DNA of 46,040 bases, taken from Cytobacillus sp. S13-E01 (GTDB taxonomy: Bacteria > Bacillota > Bacilli > Bacillales > Bacillaceae_L). The translations under genes and the position numbers were made by a program. The stretch spans positions 1 through 46,040 of the forward strand of contig NZ_JARFVC010000033.1 of the NCBI RefSeq assembly GCF_029193815.1. Reading direction: 5' to 3'. Position 1 is the stretch's first letter. Each line of letters begins with the position of its first letter. This document shows, one piece after another, positions 9,111-17,069 of this stretch. The notes beneath the pieces were generated by a model, which made no database searches, had not been told where the DNA came from, and saw only the letters and a list, made by a program, of their open reading frames with translations.

Positions 9111-9263
9111 TAGTTAAGTGCTTTTTGTAGAGTTTCTATATTCCTTCTTATAAGGCTGAATTAATCTTCTTTATTAAGTATATCTTCTTCAGAAATAGAC
9201 TCAAGATTGCTCAAGTGAAGAACTTCCGGACGAAGTGCCAGGTACCGTGTCACATTAATTTTA

Positions 9264-10504
9264 GATATTGGGGTTGGAACATACTATCACAAGTTAGAAT
9301 GGCCTTATCGTAGATGTTTAGAGTTTTTGGACAGATACGAAACAAAACCTTTAAAGGACAAGCATTTTGGGGAAATGTGGCTAAATACCGATAAGGTGCA
9401 CTATTTACTTAACAATGTTCTGAAAAAGGGTCAAGGTGGAAGTAAGTTTCGGGGGTTGGAAGATTTAAATTTGCAAACTTACATTGTTGTTACTTCGGAA
9501 GTTTTTTCAAGGTATGCCTTTCGTTCTGATGTTGCTTATGATTGGGATATTACCTTTGAAGAGTTGGCTTTGGATACCATTCAATTTAAAGATGATTTCT
9601 TGAATGAGTTTTCTAAGAAAAATGCAAGATTAGAGTTTTCTCACTTCCCACAAGAACCACCCAAAGAAGATAAGGATTTGTATGCTCAATACACCCACGA
9701 CATCAATAAAATTAAACACAGAAGCCAATATGTAGATGGTCTTCACGTCAATGCTACCTATATAAATATTGCTCATTATTGGCTTATTAAACAACTTGTA
9801 AAGGCAAATGAATGGCGAATGATTAGCGACAATGATAACTCTATCAAAACAGCCTTCTATCGTGTTTTTGCTGAAGAAATCAAACGATACGATGCCCATC
9901 ACTTTCTAAGTCTTGTTGACAGAAAAAATCAAAGAAACAGTGTTTGCAAGAATTTCAAGATGCGAAATAGGATTTGTTGGAGTGGGGTTTTCAAAGTGGG
10001 TATGATACAAAAAATTTAAGGAAGTTGGCGAAATACTATTTGACCGAAGTGTTTAGCCAACATACTTTTCACGAACAAGTTTCAGAAGGGAAAAAGACCT
10101 TCAACAAATATGCCAATAATCCAACTGAACATCCTTTTGCATCAAAAGATAAAGGCTTTCACTTGGTTGATTGCACAACAGACCTTTCCTCTTATGAGCC
10201 AAAAGATATTGCTGATATGGTATTAGAGGTAAATGATAATGCCACCAATGCCTTTATCCAACAAATGAGAAGAAGATTATCCATTCTCGAAAGACCTTTA
10301 ATGACCGCAAGAGGTGAAGGAAAAAGTTATATTTACGCTAACTTTAATCCGAAGTATGCTCAATACGCATTGACTATTTTGAGAACTTATTTTAATTTTT
10401 GCTTACCTTACAAGTCTGCGGATGGAAAGAAACTAACTCCAGCTCAGCGACTTGGTATTTCAGATAAAGTGTTTGAACTAAACGATATTATCTATTTCCG
10501 ATGA
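9264..10504 (+). pseudogene. Decayed DDE-type transposase
   Basis: The open frame begins at 9237 without a start codon; transposase-like sequence is clear from about 9264 (YYHKLEWPYRRCLEFLDRY). It runs through MWLNTDKVHY, MISDNDNSIKTAFYRVF and EEIKRYDAHHF, which fit a D-D-E catalytic triad. Near 9926 a run of A residues shifts the frame. The correct frame then continues KSKKQCLQEFQDAK, meets a stop (TAG) at about 9968, and resumes DLLEWGFQSGYDTK to the end at 10504. A frameshift, an internal stop and the missing N-terminus make it inactive. Related sequences appear in insertion elements, but I cannot name the family with certainty. Confidence 0.7.
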
Positions 10505-10570
10505 AATTTTTGCAAAATAAAAAAATATGGTAAAATATGAAAAATATAAAAACAAAGGGATAGAGTTATA

Positions 10571-11065
10571 ATGATAATCAGACCAATAGCAGTAAGTGAT
10601 GCAGAAAACTTCGTAGAGTTAAGCAAGAAAATTGATGAGTCTGGATTTATGACGTTTGAACCTGGGGAAAAAGAAACAACTGTTGAACAGCAAAGAAAAT
10701 CAATAGAAAGAATTCTATCTGAAAAGAAATCAATCTTCTTTGTAGCCGAAGTTGAAAGCAAAATTGTTGGTTTTATCGCAGTGTTAGGTAGCAATCTAAA
10801 ACGAAACCAACATTCTGCATATCTTGTCTTGGGTATCCTTGAAGAATATCAAGGACAAGGGATTGCCACTAAACTATTCAACCAAGTTTTTGAATGGGCA
10901 AAAGAAGTTGAAATTTCAAGATTAGAGCTTACGGTTATCAAAGGTAATATAAAAGCATTCAACTTGTATAGAAAAATGGGCTTTATATTAGAAGGCGAAA
11001 AAGTACATTCATTGATAATAAACGGAAAGCCTGTTAATGAATATTATCTATATAAGTTGTTATAA
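10571..11065 (+). CDS. GNAT family N-acetyltransferase
   Basis: A 164-residue acetyltransferase that would move an acetyl group from acetyl-CoA to an amine. The GNAT fold is complete: the start MIIRPIAVSDAENFVEL, the FFVAEVESKIVGFIAVLG strands, the acetyl-CoA pyrophosphate loop EEYQGQGIATKLF (Q/R-x-x-G-x-G/A), the LELTVIKGNIKAFNLYRKMGF segment and the final YYLYKLL strand. These features resemble RimI- and YhhY-type enzymes that modify protein N-termini or small molecules; the substrate is unknown. It sits right behind the transposase remnant and may have travelled with it. Two hairpins close the transcript. Confidence 0.9.
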   Translation: MIIRPIAVSDAENFVELSKKIDESGFMTFEPGEKETTVEQQRKSIERILSEKKSIFFVAEVESKIVGFIAVLGSNLKRNQHSAYLVLGILEEYQGQGIATKLFNQVFEWAKEVEISRLELTVIKGNIKAFNLYRKMGFILEGEKVHSLIINGKPVNEYYLYKLL

Positions 11066-11084
11066 ACTCAATAAAAACAACAAT

Positions 11085-11113
11085 TAAAGCACCTTTGAGC
11101 AAAGGTGCTTTAA
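11085..11113 (+). terminator. Hairpin directly after the acetyltransferase gene
   Basis: TTAAAGCACCTT pairs with AAGGTGCTTTAA around a 5-nt loop (TGAGC). The T run is weak, but a stronger terminator follows. Confidence 0.6.
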
Positions 11114-11150
11114 TAATGTCTAATATAGTTGCTATTTTTAGTGTTATTTT

Positions 11151-11186
11151 ATACACCAAAATACAGTTATTTCGGTGTATTTTTTC
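11151..11186 (+). terminator. Strong terminator downstream of the acetyltransferase
   Basis: ATACACCAAAATA (11151-11163) pairs with TATTTCGGTGTAT (11168-11180) with one mismatch, then TTTTTC. The remaining 180 bp to the next gene hold no visible feature. Confidence 0.75.
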
Positions 11187-11370
11187 TACGTTATTTCTGC
11201 TTTTCTACTCCAAAACTGAACTACTTACTAAAAACGGTTTCTTCTTTTTATATGTGTGTCGTATTATTGTTATAGTACCTTCATTGTAATTTATTTAATA
11301 AGTATATAATCTAGTCTTTTAAAATTAACAATTTTATAGAATACAAGGAAAATGCCATAAGGGTGATAAA

Positions 11371-12078
11371 ATGATACATTCCTACTTAGGTGAAACAATG
11401 CGTTTTGAGATAAAATATAAAAACCGTAAATCGATAGGCGTTTATATAGACGTCTATGGAAATGTAGAAGTCCAGGCTCCTAAAGGGACATCAGATGAAA
11501 GCGTGATTCAGTTACTAGAGGAAAAATGGATACTGATTCAACAAAAGTCAAAAGAAATGAAGGATAGGTTACTTGGACCACAGGAGAAAGTTTATGATCA
11601 TGGTGAGAGCTTTCTTTATTTGGGAAACACTTATCCTATAAAAATCCATCAAGATAGTACTATAGAGCAAGACCACGTAGTGTTTGATGATAAACAGCTA
11701 AATATTTATGTAAAACAGTTTGAGGGCGAAAGAATAAAGCAAGCGTTAAAGCGATTTTATTACCAGCAGTGCAAAGCCTTGGTGGAGAAGAGTATCAGGT
11801 CCTATCAAAGTAATTTTAAAGTGAAACCACGTTCAATCAGGATATCAGATAGCCAAAGTACATGGGGAACCTGTGATTCAAACCTACAGCTAACCTTTAA
11901 CTGGAGGCTAGCTATGGCACCAAAGAATGTCATTGATTACGTAGTCGTTCATGAAATGTGCCACATGGTTCATATGAATCATGACCGATCCTTCTGGCGC
12001 CTTGTTGGCAAAATAATGCCCGGCTATAAGGATCAAGAAAATTGGTTAGCATTATCAAACTGGAAAATGACCGTTTAG
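11371..12078 (+). CDS. YgjP-type zinc metallopeptidase (SprT/M48-like)
   Basis: A 235-residue protein of the YgjP (DUF45) metallopeptidase family. The zinc site HEMCH (residues 194-198), with further histidines in VHMNHDRSFW, fits the HExxH plus distal-His pattern. The preceding STWGTC and LTFNWRLAMAP segments are also family hallmarks. It probably acts in the cytosol on proteins; some relatives are associated with restriction or DNA-repair gene sets, but the substrate is not known. GGGTG lies 5 nt before the ATG; an internal ATG at 11398 is possible. It appears monocistronic. Confidence 0.88.
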   Translation: MIHSYLGETMRFEIKYKNRKSIGVYIDVYGNVEVQAPKGTSDESVIQLLEEKWILIQQKSKEMKDRLLGPQEKVYDHGESFLYLGNTYPIKIHQDSTIEQDHVVFDDKQLNIYVKQFEGERIKQALKRFYYQQCKALVEKSIRSYQSNFKVKPRSIRISDSQSTWGTCDSNLQLTFNWRLAMAPKNVIDYVVVHEMCHMVHMNHDRSFWRLVGKIMPGYKDQENWLALSNWKMTV

Positions 12079-12688
12079 CGGGACGAGGGACACAGGAACC
12101 CTGTCCGAATAAACTGAGACAGTGAACCTGTCCCCATGACCCGTTTTGTAATTCTATTTTTTTCTAACAAAAATTATTATTGTTGAAATAGAGGATATGG
12201 AATCAATATCCTATAAGGGCAATTATTCCTCGTTTATAAGCCAAAAGGAAGAAAGTATGCGGATACAATATTAGCATTTTAGAGAACAGCAAAAAAAGAT
12301 CAAAACGATGAAAAAAACAGTTACGGATCTAAGGGAATGGGCTATGAGGGCTGATAAAAACAAGTTTTTCAAAAGATCCGCCAGCATCCCAAAAAAGCAC
12401 AGCAAACTAGACCGAATTGATAAACCAGTATTTGAGCGACGAAATATGAACCTAGATTTTAAAGTAGCAGAACGGTCCGAAAAATGAAACTATTAAGGCA
12501 ATGGGGCTGTCTAAAAGTTGTAAGGCTAAACAATTTGTAAAGGTTGCAAGTTTGTATGTAAATCGTTATTATTTTCCATGGACTAGTTAATTATATTAAT
12601 AGAATTAAAAAGATAAAAAGCAGTCTCTAATGGAAAGGATCTACTCCAAGTAATCGGGTATGTCCATAGAAAGAAGGAAAAAGGAAAA
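12079..12688. other. Interval with a dispersed repeat and an ABC-F remnant
   Basis: The first 65 bp (12080-12145) contain the imperfect repeat words ACACAGGAACCCTGTCC and ACAGTGAACCTGTCCCC, typical of small intergenic repeats. An ABC-F pseudogene follows (12155-12487). The last 200 bp before the exporter gene show only an A/G-rich ribosome binding region. Confidence 0.6.
12155..12487 (+). pseudogene. ABC-F ATPase fragment (interdomain region)
   Basis: Reading frame 2 from about 12155 gives LTKIIIVEIEDME, YKGNYSSFISQKEE, REQQKKIKTMKKTV, LREWAMRADKNKFFKR and FERRNMNLDFKVAERS. This is the end of the first ATPase domain, the interdomain linker and the start of the second domain of an ABC-F ribosome-associated ATPase. 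An in-frame TAG at 12272-12274 interrupts it, the frame ends at 12487, and both nucleotide-binding sites are missing. ABC-F proteins protect or remodel ribosomes and some confer antibiotic resistance. This copy is dead; it lies just before a drug exporter. Confidence 0.8.
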
Positions 12689-14062
12689 ATGAAAAGTGAA
12701 ACAAAACAAAAATCCGTCGTTTTTGCGTTATTAATAGCAACATTTTTAACCGCTATTGAAGGTACGATAGTTAGTACTGCAATGCCTAAGATTGTAGGAG
12801 ATTTAGGTGGGAGCGAGCTATATACGTGGGTCATCTCTGTCTACCTTTTGGCCATTGTTATTAGTACACCTATTTTTGGTAAATTAGCTGACCTATATGG
12901 AAGAAAGCTTATGTTTACCATTGGAGTGATTATTTTTCTAATAGGGTCAATGCTTTCGGGTTTATCTCAATCAATGGAACAACTTGTCCTTTTTCGACTG
13001 CTCCAGGGAATTGGTGCGGGGGCGCTAACAACAATTCCATTTACAATCATTGGCGATGTTTTTACATATGAACAGCGTGCAAAAATGCAAGGATTGATGA
13101 GCAGTGTTTGGGGGATAGCAGGAATTGCTGGTCCACTTGCTGGAGGTTTTATAGTCGATACGATCTCTTGGCACTGGATTTTCTATATGAATCTTCCTTT
13201 TGGTATTGTTTCTCTTATCCTGTTATGGATGGCTTTAAAAGAAGATATTGAAAAGAAAAAACACAAAATAGATTATGCCGGTATGTTTACATTTGCGGTT
13301 AGTATAACAGCATTCTTGTACGCTTTAACAATGTTAAAAGAACATAACCAAGTTACAGGTGGAATTTTATCGTTATTTATTTTGTCGTTTATTGTAATTA
13401 TTATATTTATATGGATTGAAACTAAAGCAAAAGAACCAATGATCCCACTTGCTTTATTTAAAAATAGATTTATTACAATCTCAACCATAGCGGGATTCTT
13501 ACTTGGTTTCATTTTAGTAACCGTCACTTTTTATATCCCATTATGGGTCCAGGGTGTCACAGGTTTAAATGCAACTCTATCTGGAGTTACGATGTTGCCA
13601 ATGTCACTTACGTGGCCCCTTGCTTCGATGTTATCAGGAAGAATGTTAGCCAATACATCAATTGGACGAATAACCATGATAGGAATTTCAATCATAATGG
13701 TTGGTTGTATAGGTTTAGTCTTATTTAATGAATCCACAACTGTACCTTGGATGATGGTCGTAACAGCTGTAATTGGGTTTGGTTTCGGTTTATCGCTTAC
13801 TGCCTATACAGTAGCTGTCCAATCGGCTGTTGAATGGAAAGTACGAGGAGCAGCAATGGGTACCTTTAATTTAGTGCGAAACCTAGGACAAGCAATCGGA
13901 ATTGCCGTTTCAGGTCTATGGCTAAGCGACCAACTAACAGGACATGCCTTAGAAGTCAGCTTACACACTGTATTTATCATACTAGTAATATTAGCACTTT
14001 TCGCGGTCATAACATCAGCAATGTTACTTGGTGAAAAAGGAAAACAACTATCGATGAGTTAG
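12689..14062 (+). CDS. DHA2-family MFS drug exporter (Bmr3/EmrB-like)
   Basis: A 457-residue membrane protein of the major facilitator superfamily, drug:H+ antiporter type 2, expected to have 14 helices and export hydrophobic compounds using the proton gradient. Signs are the acidic residue in helix 1 (TAIEGTIVSTAMP), the motif A-like GKLADLYGRK between helices 2 and 3, the LLQGIGAGAL helix 4, and the motif C-like GIAGIAGPLAGGF in helix 5. Length and order fit B. subtilis Bmr3-like pumps. An AGAAGG/AAAAAGG region precedes the ATG. No regulator gene is adjacent. Confidence 0.9.
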   Translation: MKSETKQKSVVFALLIATFLTAIEGTIVSTAMPKIVGDLGGSELYTWVISVYLLAIVISTPIFGKLADLYGRKLMFTIGVIIFLIGSMLSGLSQSMEQLVLFRLLQGIGAGALTTIPFTIIGDVFTYEQRAKMQGLMSSVWGIAGIAGPLAGGFIVDTISWHWIFYMNLPFGIVSLILLWMALKEDIEKKKHKIDYAGMFTFAVSITAFLYALTMLKEHNQVTGGILSLFILSFIVIIIFIWIETKAKEPMIPLALFKNRFITISTIAGFLLGFILVTVTFYIPLWVQGVTGLNATLSGVTMLPMSLTWPLASMLSGRMLANTSIGRITMIGISIIMVGCIGLVLFNESTTVPWMMVVTAVIGFGFGLSLTAYTVAVQSAVEWKVRGAAMGTFNLVRNLGQAIGIAVSGLWLSDQLTGHALEVSLHTVFIILVILALFAVITSAMLLGEKGKQLSMS

Positions 14063-14256
14063 AGAAATGAAGGATGAAGTAAGTAGCCTGGTTGGTCCTG
14101 AAAGTTTTTGAAAATAGACATGTAAGAGTTCGAGAATCTGTTGGACTTGCGTATTTTCTTTAATACCTTTTTCCTCGTTAAGACCTTATTAAAAAGGGCA
14201 ATAATAGAAATGATGAAGCTGCAGTTCAAATAGGCAATGTTATAGGAGGATTATAG

Positions 14257-14781
14257 GTGACTAATAATGATATATTAATTAGATTAAGATATGCTCTAGA
14301 TATAAAAAATGTAGATATGGTTGAAATATTTAAACTTGGTGGCATTGAGGTAACAAAAGAAGACGTGCTTAAGATGCTAACAAAACCAAAGGATGATTAC
14401 GATTACGAAGATGACTATGATGGTGATACCGAGGAAAGTGATGATCATAAAAGTGTAAATAACAGTATGTTAGAGACATTTTTAAATGGCTTCATTATTT
14501 TTAAAAGAGGAATACAAGAACCAAAACCAGGACAACCTGAAAGACCTGCACTGACTAATGAACATCCTAATAATATGCTTCTAAAGAAATTGAGAATAGC
14601 GCTAACCTTAACAAGTGAGGATATGATCGAAATAATAGAAGATGCAGGAGTCAATATAACAAAAGGCGAATTAAGCGCCTTATTAAGAAAAGAAGGGCAT
14701 AAGAATTATAAAGAATGCGGTGATAAATTCGCTAGGAATTTCTTAAAGGGATTAACTATAAAATATAGGATACAACAATAG
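14257..14781 (+). CDS. DUF1456 (YehS-like) protein
   Basis: A 174-residue soluble protein made of two copies of the DUF1456 unit. Each begins with a short helix pattern (NDILIRLRYALDIKNVDMVEIFKLGG and, near residue 107, LLKKLRIALTLTSEDMIEIIEDAG) and continues with an ITK/VTK-(E/G)-(D/E)-L turn. An acidic linker with many Asp residues joins them. The biochemical role of the family is unknown. The start is the GTG at 14257, behind AGGAGGA. A perfect bidirectional hairpin at 14947-14991 ends the transcript. Confidence 0.85.
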   Translation: MTNNDILIRLRYALDIKNVDMVEIFKLGGIEVTKEDVLKMLTKPKDDYDYEDDYDGDTEESDDHKSVNNSMLETFLNGFIIFKRGIQEPKPGQPERPALTNEHPNNMLLKKLRIALTLTSEDMIEIIEDAGVNITKGELSALLRKEGHKNYKECGDKFARNFLKGLTIKYRIQQ

Positions 14782-14946
14782 TATGAAAACAGATATATTT
14801 TAATTAACTCAAACTTTGCAGCGTGAAATCGGGATGCCTTAACGGAGTAATGTGTTATTACAATGAACCTTTTATGACCAACAATCATGCAGACTAACCT
14901 ATTGGTAAGTCTGCCATGTTATTAATACTTGAAAAATCAAAATGGT

Positions 14947-14991
14947 AAAAACAATTAACAATTTTTATCGACTAAATTGTTAATTGTTTTT
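14947..14991. terminator. Bidirectional terminator between convergent genes
   Basis: An 18-bp perfect stem (14947-14964 with 14974-14991) has five A at one end and five T at the other. It separates the plus-strand DUF1456 gene from the minus-strand DUF2269-like operon. Confidence 0.85.
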
Positions 14992-15031
14992 ATGTTGGTT
15001 GTTCTTGTCACGCTATATGATTCGGTGCGTT

Positions 15032-15556
15032 CTACGACTGTGATACCTCGCGTTTTTGCTGCTGCTTGCGCCACCCATATCTAGTCATGCCCTTGGGCTT
15101 GTAGACAGACAGGATTGTAATCAAGAGCAACACCACTAGGGCACCAACGGCGTGATCCATGCCTGCCCCCATCGCACGTAGATCAGCAACGGACGTTGTC
15201 GGATCGGATGCTACGCCGATCATGCGACTCATTGACTGCGTGAACCCCAGTAAGGTGTAGGTAGCAAAGACGGTAAGCAGGAGTTTGAAAACGACCCAAT
15301 AGTGTCGGAACAAGCCCCATGGGGTGCCTAGTGACATGACAAGCCCGGTTAGTAGAGAGGCAAAGGCCAACGGGACGAGTACGTACCCAGTGATTGGCTC
15401 TAACGAGAGATAGGCGGCACGCACCATCTGAGTATCTTGGCTGGTCTGAGTAACGACGGCGAGAGATAGGTAAGCAATGATTGCACCGAGCCAGCCTACT
15501 GAGGCAGTAATATGCGCGGTGAGTGCGAACTTGCGGAGACCGGTTGTCATCGTCAT
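15032..15556 (-). CDS. DUF2269-like integral membrane protein
   Basis: A 174-residue protein with about four hydrophobic helices: near 9-31 (HITASVGWLGAIIAYLSL), 54-75, 85-105 and 133-152. It has a positively charged C-terminus. The histidine and the GWLGA segment of helix 1, plus the GLVMSLGTPWGLFRHYWVVFKLLLT stretch (about residues 67-91), fit the DUF2269 family of unknown function. Its start overlaps the stop of the upstream gene (15553-15556), so the two are translationally coupled. GC content is clearly higher than in neighbouring genes, suggesting recent acquisition. Confidence 0.75.
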   Translation of the reverse strand: MTMTTGLRKFALTAHITASVGWLGAIIAYLSLAVVTQTSQDTQMVRAAYLSLEPITGYVLVPLAFASLLTGLVMSLGTPWGLFRHYWVVFKLLLTVFATYTLLGFTQSMSRMIGVASDPTTSVADLRAMGAGMDHAVGALVVLLLITILSVYKPKGMTRYGWRKQQQKREVSQS

Positions 15557-15786
15557 ATCTGTTCCACCCCCTGTACTATGGGTAGTGTCTGAGCACTAGC
15601 ATCATTGGTCGTAATGTGGCGTTCAGGACCGTGGTTACCACCGCCAATAAAAATCATGATGACGATCAGAAGGATCAAGACGATCGTGATGATCCCAGAA
15701 ACCTTCACCCAGCGTGGTATGCCTGGTGGTCGATTCCCAGTAGGCCCCACGTCAGCGCCGTTGTTGGAATTTAGTAATTGACTCAT
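15553..15786 (-). CDS. Small single-pass membrane protein, partner of the DUF2269-like gene
   Basis: A 77-residue protein I do not recognise. A short Pro/Gly/Asn-rich N-terminus (PTGNRPPGIPRW) leads into one strongly hydrophobic helix (about residues 31-47). A hydrophilic tail rich in His and Thr follows. The positive residues before the helix suggest the tail faces outside. The ATG at 15786 follows GAGGTGG by 8 nt; an in-frame GTG at 15798 overlaps that site and is less likely. It overlaps the DUF2269-like gene by 4 nt and shares its raised GC content. Confidence 0.7.
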   Translation of the reverse strand: MSQLLNSNNGADVGPTGNRPPGIPRWVKVSGIITIVLILLIVIMIFIGGGNHGPERHITTNDASAQTLPIVQGVEQI

Positions 15787-15820
15787 TAAGATATCCACCT
15801 CTTTGTTTTCTTGAACTATT

Positions 15821-15844
15821 AGTGCAAAATCCAGTAGTGCAATG
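15821..15844 (-). promoter_or_regulatory. Direct repeat TTGCACTA upstream of the GC-rich operon
   Basis: Read on the minus strand, TTGCACTA occurs twice, 16 bp apart, about 35-60 bp before the start codon at 15786. A TTTACA / TAATAA promoter with 18-bp spacing may lie just upstream (about 15845-15880). Paired words of this kind can be an operator, but no regulator gene is adjacent. Confidence 0.3.
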
Positions 15845-15947
15845 TTTTATTAGCATACCGTCAACCCTATTGTAAATGGGCAAAATAAAACACTGGTAAA
15901 ATGAAGATAAAAAGATATAAAACAAATCTAAAGAATTATGAAGTAGC

Positions 15948-15976
15948 GTTTAAACAAAAATGCCTTTTGTTTAAAC
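15948..15976. repeat. Perfect 12-bp palindrome at the edge of repeat array 1
   Basis: GTTTAAACAAAA (15948-15959) pairs with TTTTGTTTAAAC (15965-15976) around a 5-nt loop. It lies 29 bp before the first 51-bp unit, on the side opposite the shared leader. Confidence 0.75.
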
Positions 15977-16004
15977 TGAAATTCTTTATAAGATAAGAAA
16001 TCTG

Positions 16005-17008
16005 ATGCCCGAAATTCCGAAAAAAATCGAAAACGGTAACCAAAAGGGGAATCTGATGCCCGAAATTCCGAAAAAAATCGAAAACGGTAACCAAAAGGGG
16101 AATCTGATGCCCGAAATTCCGAAAAAAATCGAAAACGGTAACCAAAAGGGCAATCTGATGCCCGAAATTCCGAAAAAAATCGAAAACGGTAATCAAAAGG
16201 GCAATCTGATGCCCGAAATTCCGAAAAAAATCGAAAACGGTAATCAATAGGGCAATCTGATGCCCGAAATTCCGAAAAAAATCGAAAACGGTAATCAAAA
16301 GGGCAATCTGATGCCCGAAACTCCGAAAAAAATAAAAAACGGTAACCAAAAGGGCAATCTGATGCCCGAAACTCCGAAAAAAATCGAAAATGGTAATCAA
16401 AAGGGCAATCTGATGCCCGAAATTCCGAAAAAATAGAAAACGGTAATCAAAAGGGCAATCTGATGCCCGAAATTCCGAAAAAAATAAAAAACGGTAACCA
16501 AAAGGGCAATCTGATGCCCGAAACTCCGAAAAAAATAAAAAACGGTAACTAAAAGGGCAATCTGATGCCCGAAATTCCGAAAAAAATAAAAAACGGTAAC
16601 CAAAAGGGCAATCTGATGCCCGAAACTCCGAAAAAAATCGAAAATGGTAATCAAAAGGGCAATCTGATGCCCGAAATTCCGAAAAAAATAGAAAACGGTA
16701 ATCAAAAGGGCAATCTGATGCCCGAAACTCCGAAAAAAATCGAAAACGGTAATCAAAAGGGGAATCTGATGCCCGAAATTCCGAAAAAAATAAAAAACGG
16801 TAATCAAAAGGGGAATCTGATGCCCGAAACTCCGAAAAAAATAAAAAACGGTAATCAAAAGGGCAATCTGATGCCCGAAACTCCGAAAAAAATAAAAAAC
16901 GGTAACCAAAAGGGCAATCTGATGCCCGAAACTCCGAAAAAAATCGAAAATGGTAACCAAAAGGGCAATCTGATGCCCGAAATTCCGAAAAAAATCGAAA
17001 ATGGTAAT
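16005..17008. repeat. Repeat array 1: twenty tandem 51-bp units
   Basis: Twenty head-to-tail units begin with ATGCCCGAAA at 16005 and then every 51 bp to 16973; the ninth unit (16413) is 50 bp because one A is missing. The spacing is contiguous with no spacers, so this is not a CRISPR. Units vary at a few positions (ATT/ACT, ATCG/ATAA/ATAG, CGG/TGG, GGGG/GGGC). Since 51 is divisible by three, both strands show long repetitive open frames: plus-strand MPEIPKKIENGNQKGNL-type units and a hydrophobic minus-strand series. These are interrupted by the 50-bp unit, and on the plus strand by stops in units 5 and 11. I do not call them as genes. Read on the minus strand, 18 of the 20 unit junctions carry GGGCA/TGCCC arms followed by TTTT; the two GGGG units at each end of the pattern break one pair. 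Confidence 0.95.
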
Positions 17009-17057
17009 CAAAAGACGTTTTAATTGACGTTCCTCAATATGGGCGCCTTGCGCTTTT
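17009..17057 (-). repeat. Shared leader of array 1
   Basis: This ~49-bp sequence joins the last repeat unit to the 3' end of the histidine kinase gene. It is almost identical to 28035-28084, which holds the same place at array 2 (differences: one C/T and a GC insertion). It contains AACGTC twice and a GCGC-AAG-GCGC inverted pair. Confidence 0.85.
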
Positions 17058-17069
17058 CTTAACAAGTTT

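Noticed and set aside
9161-9235. Minus-strand tail reading LRPEVLHLSNLESISEED...
   Set aside because: About 24 codons ending in a stop might be the C-terminus of a lost gene, but it is too short to assign or support.
16005-17022. CRISPR array
   Set aside because: Units are contiguous with no unique spacers, and no cas gene is present in the window.
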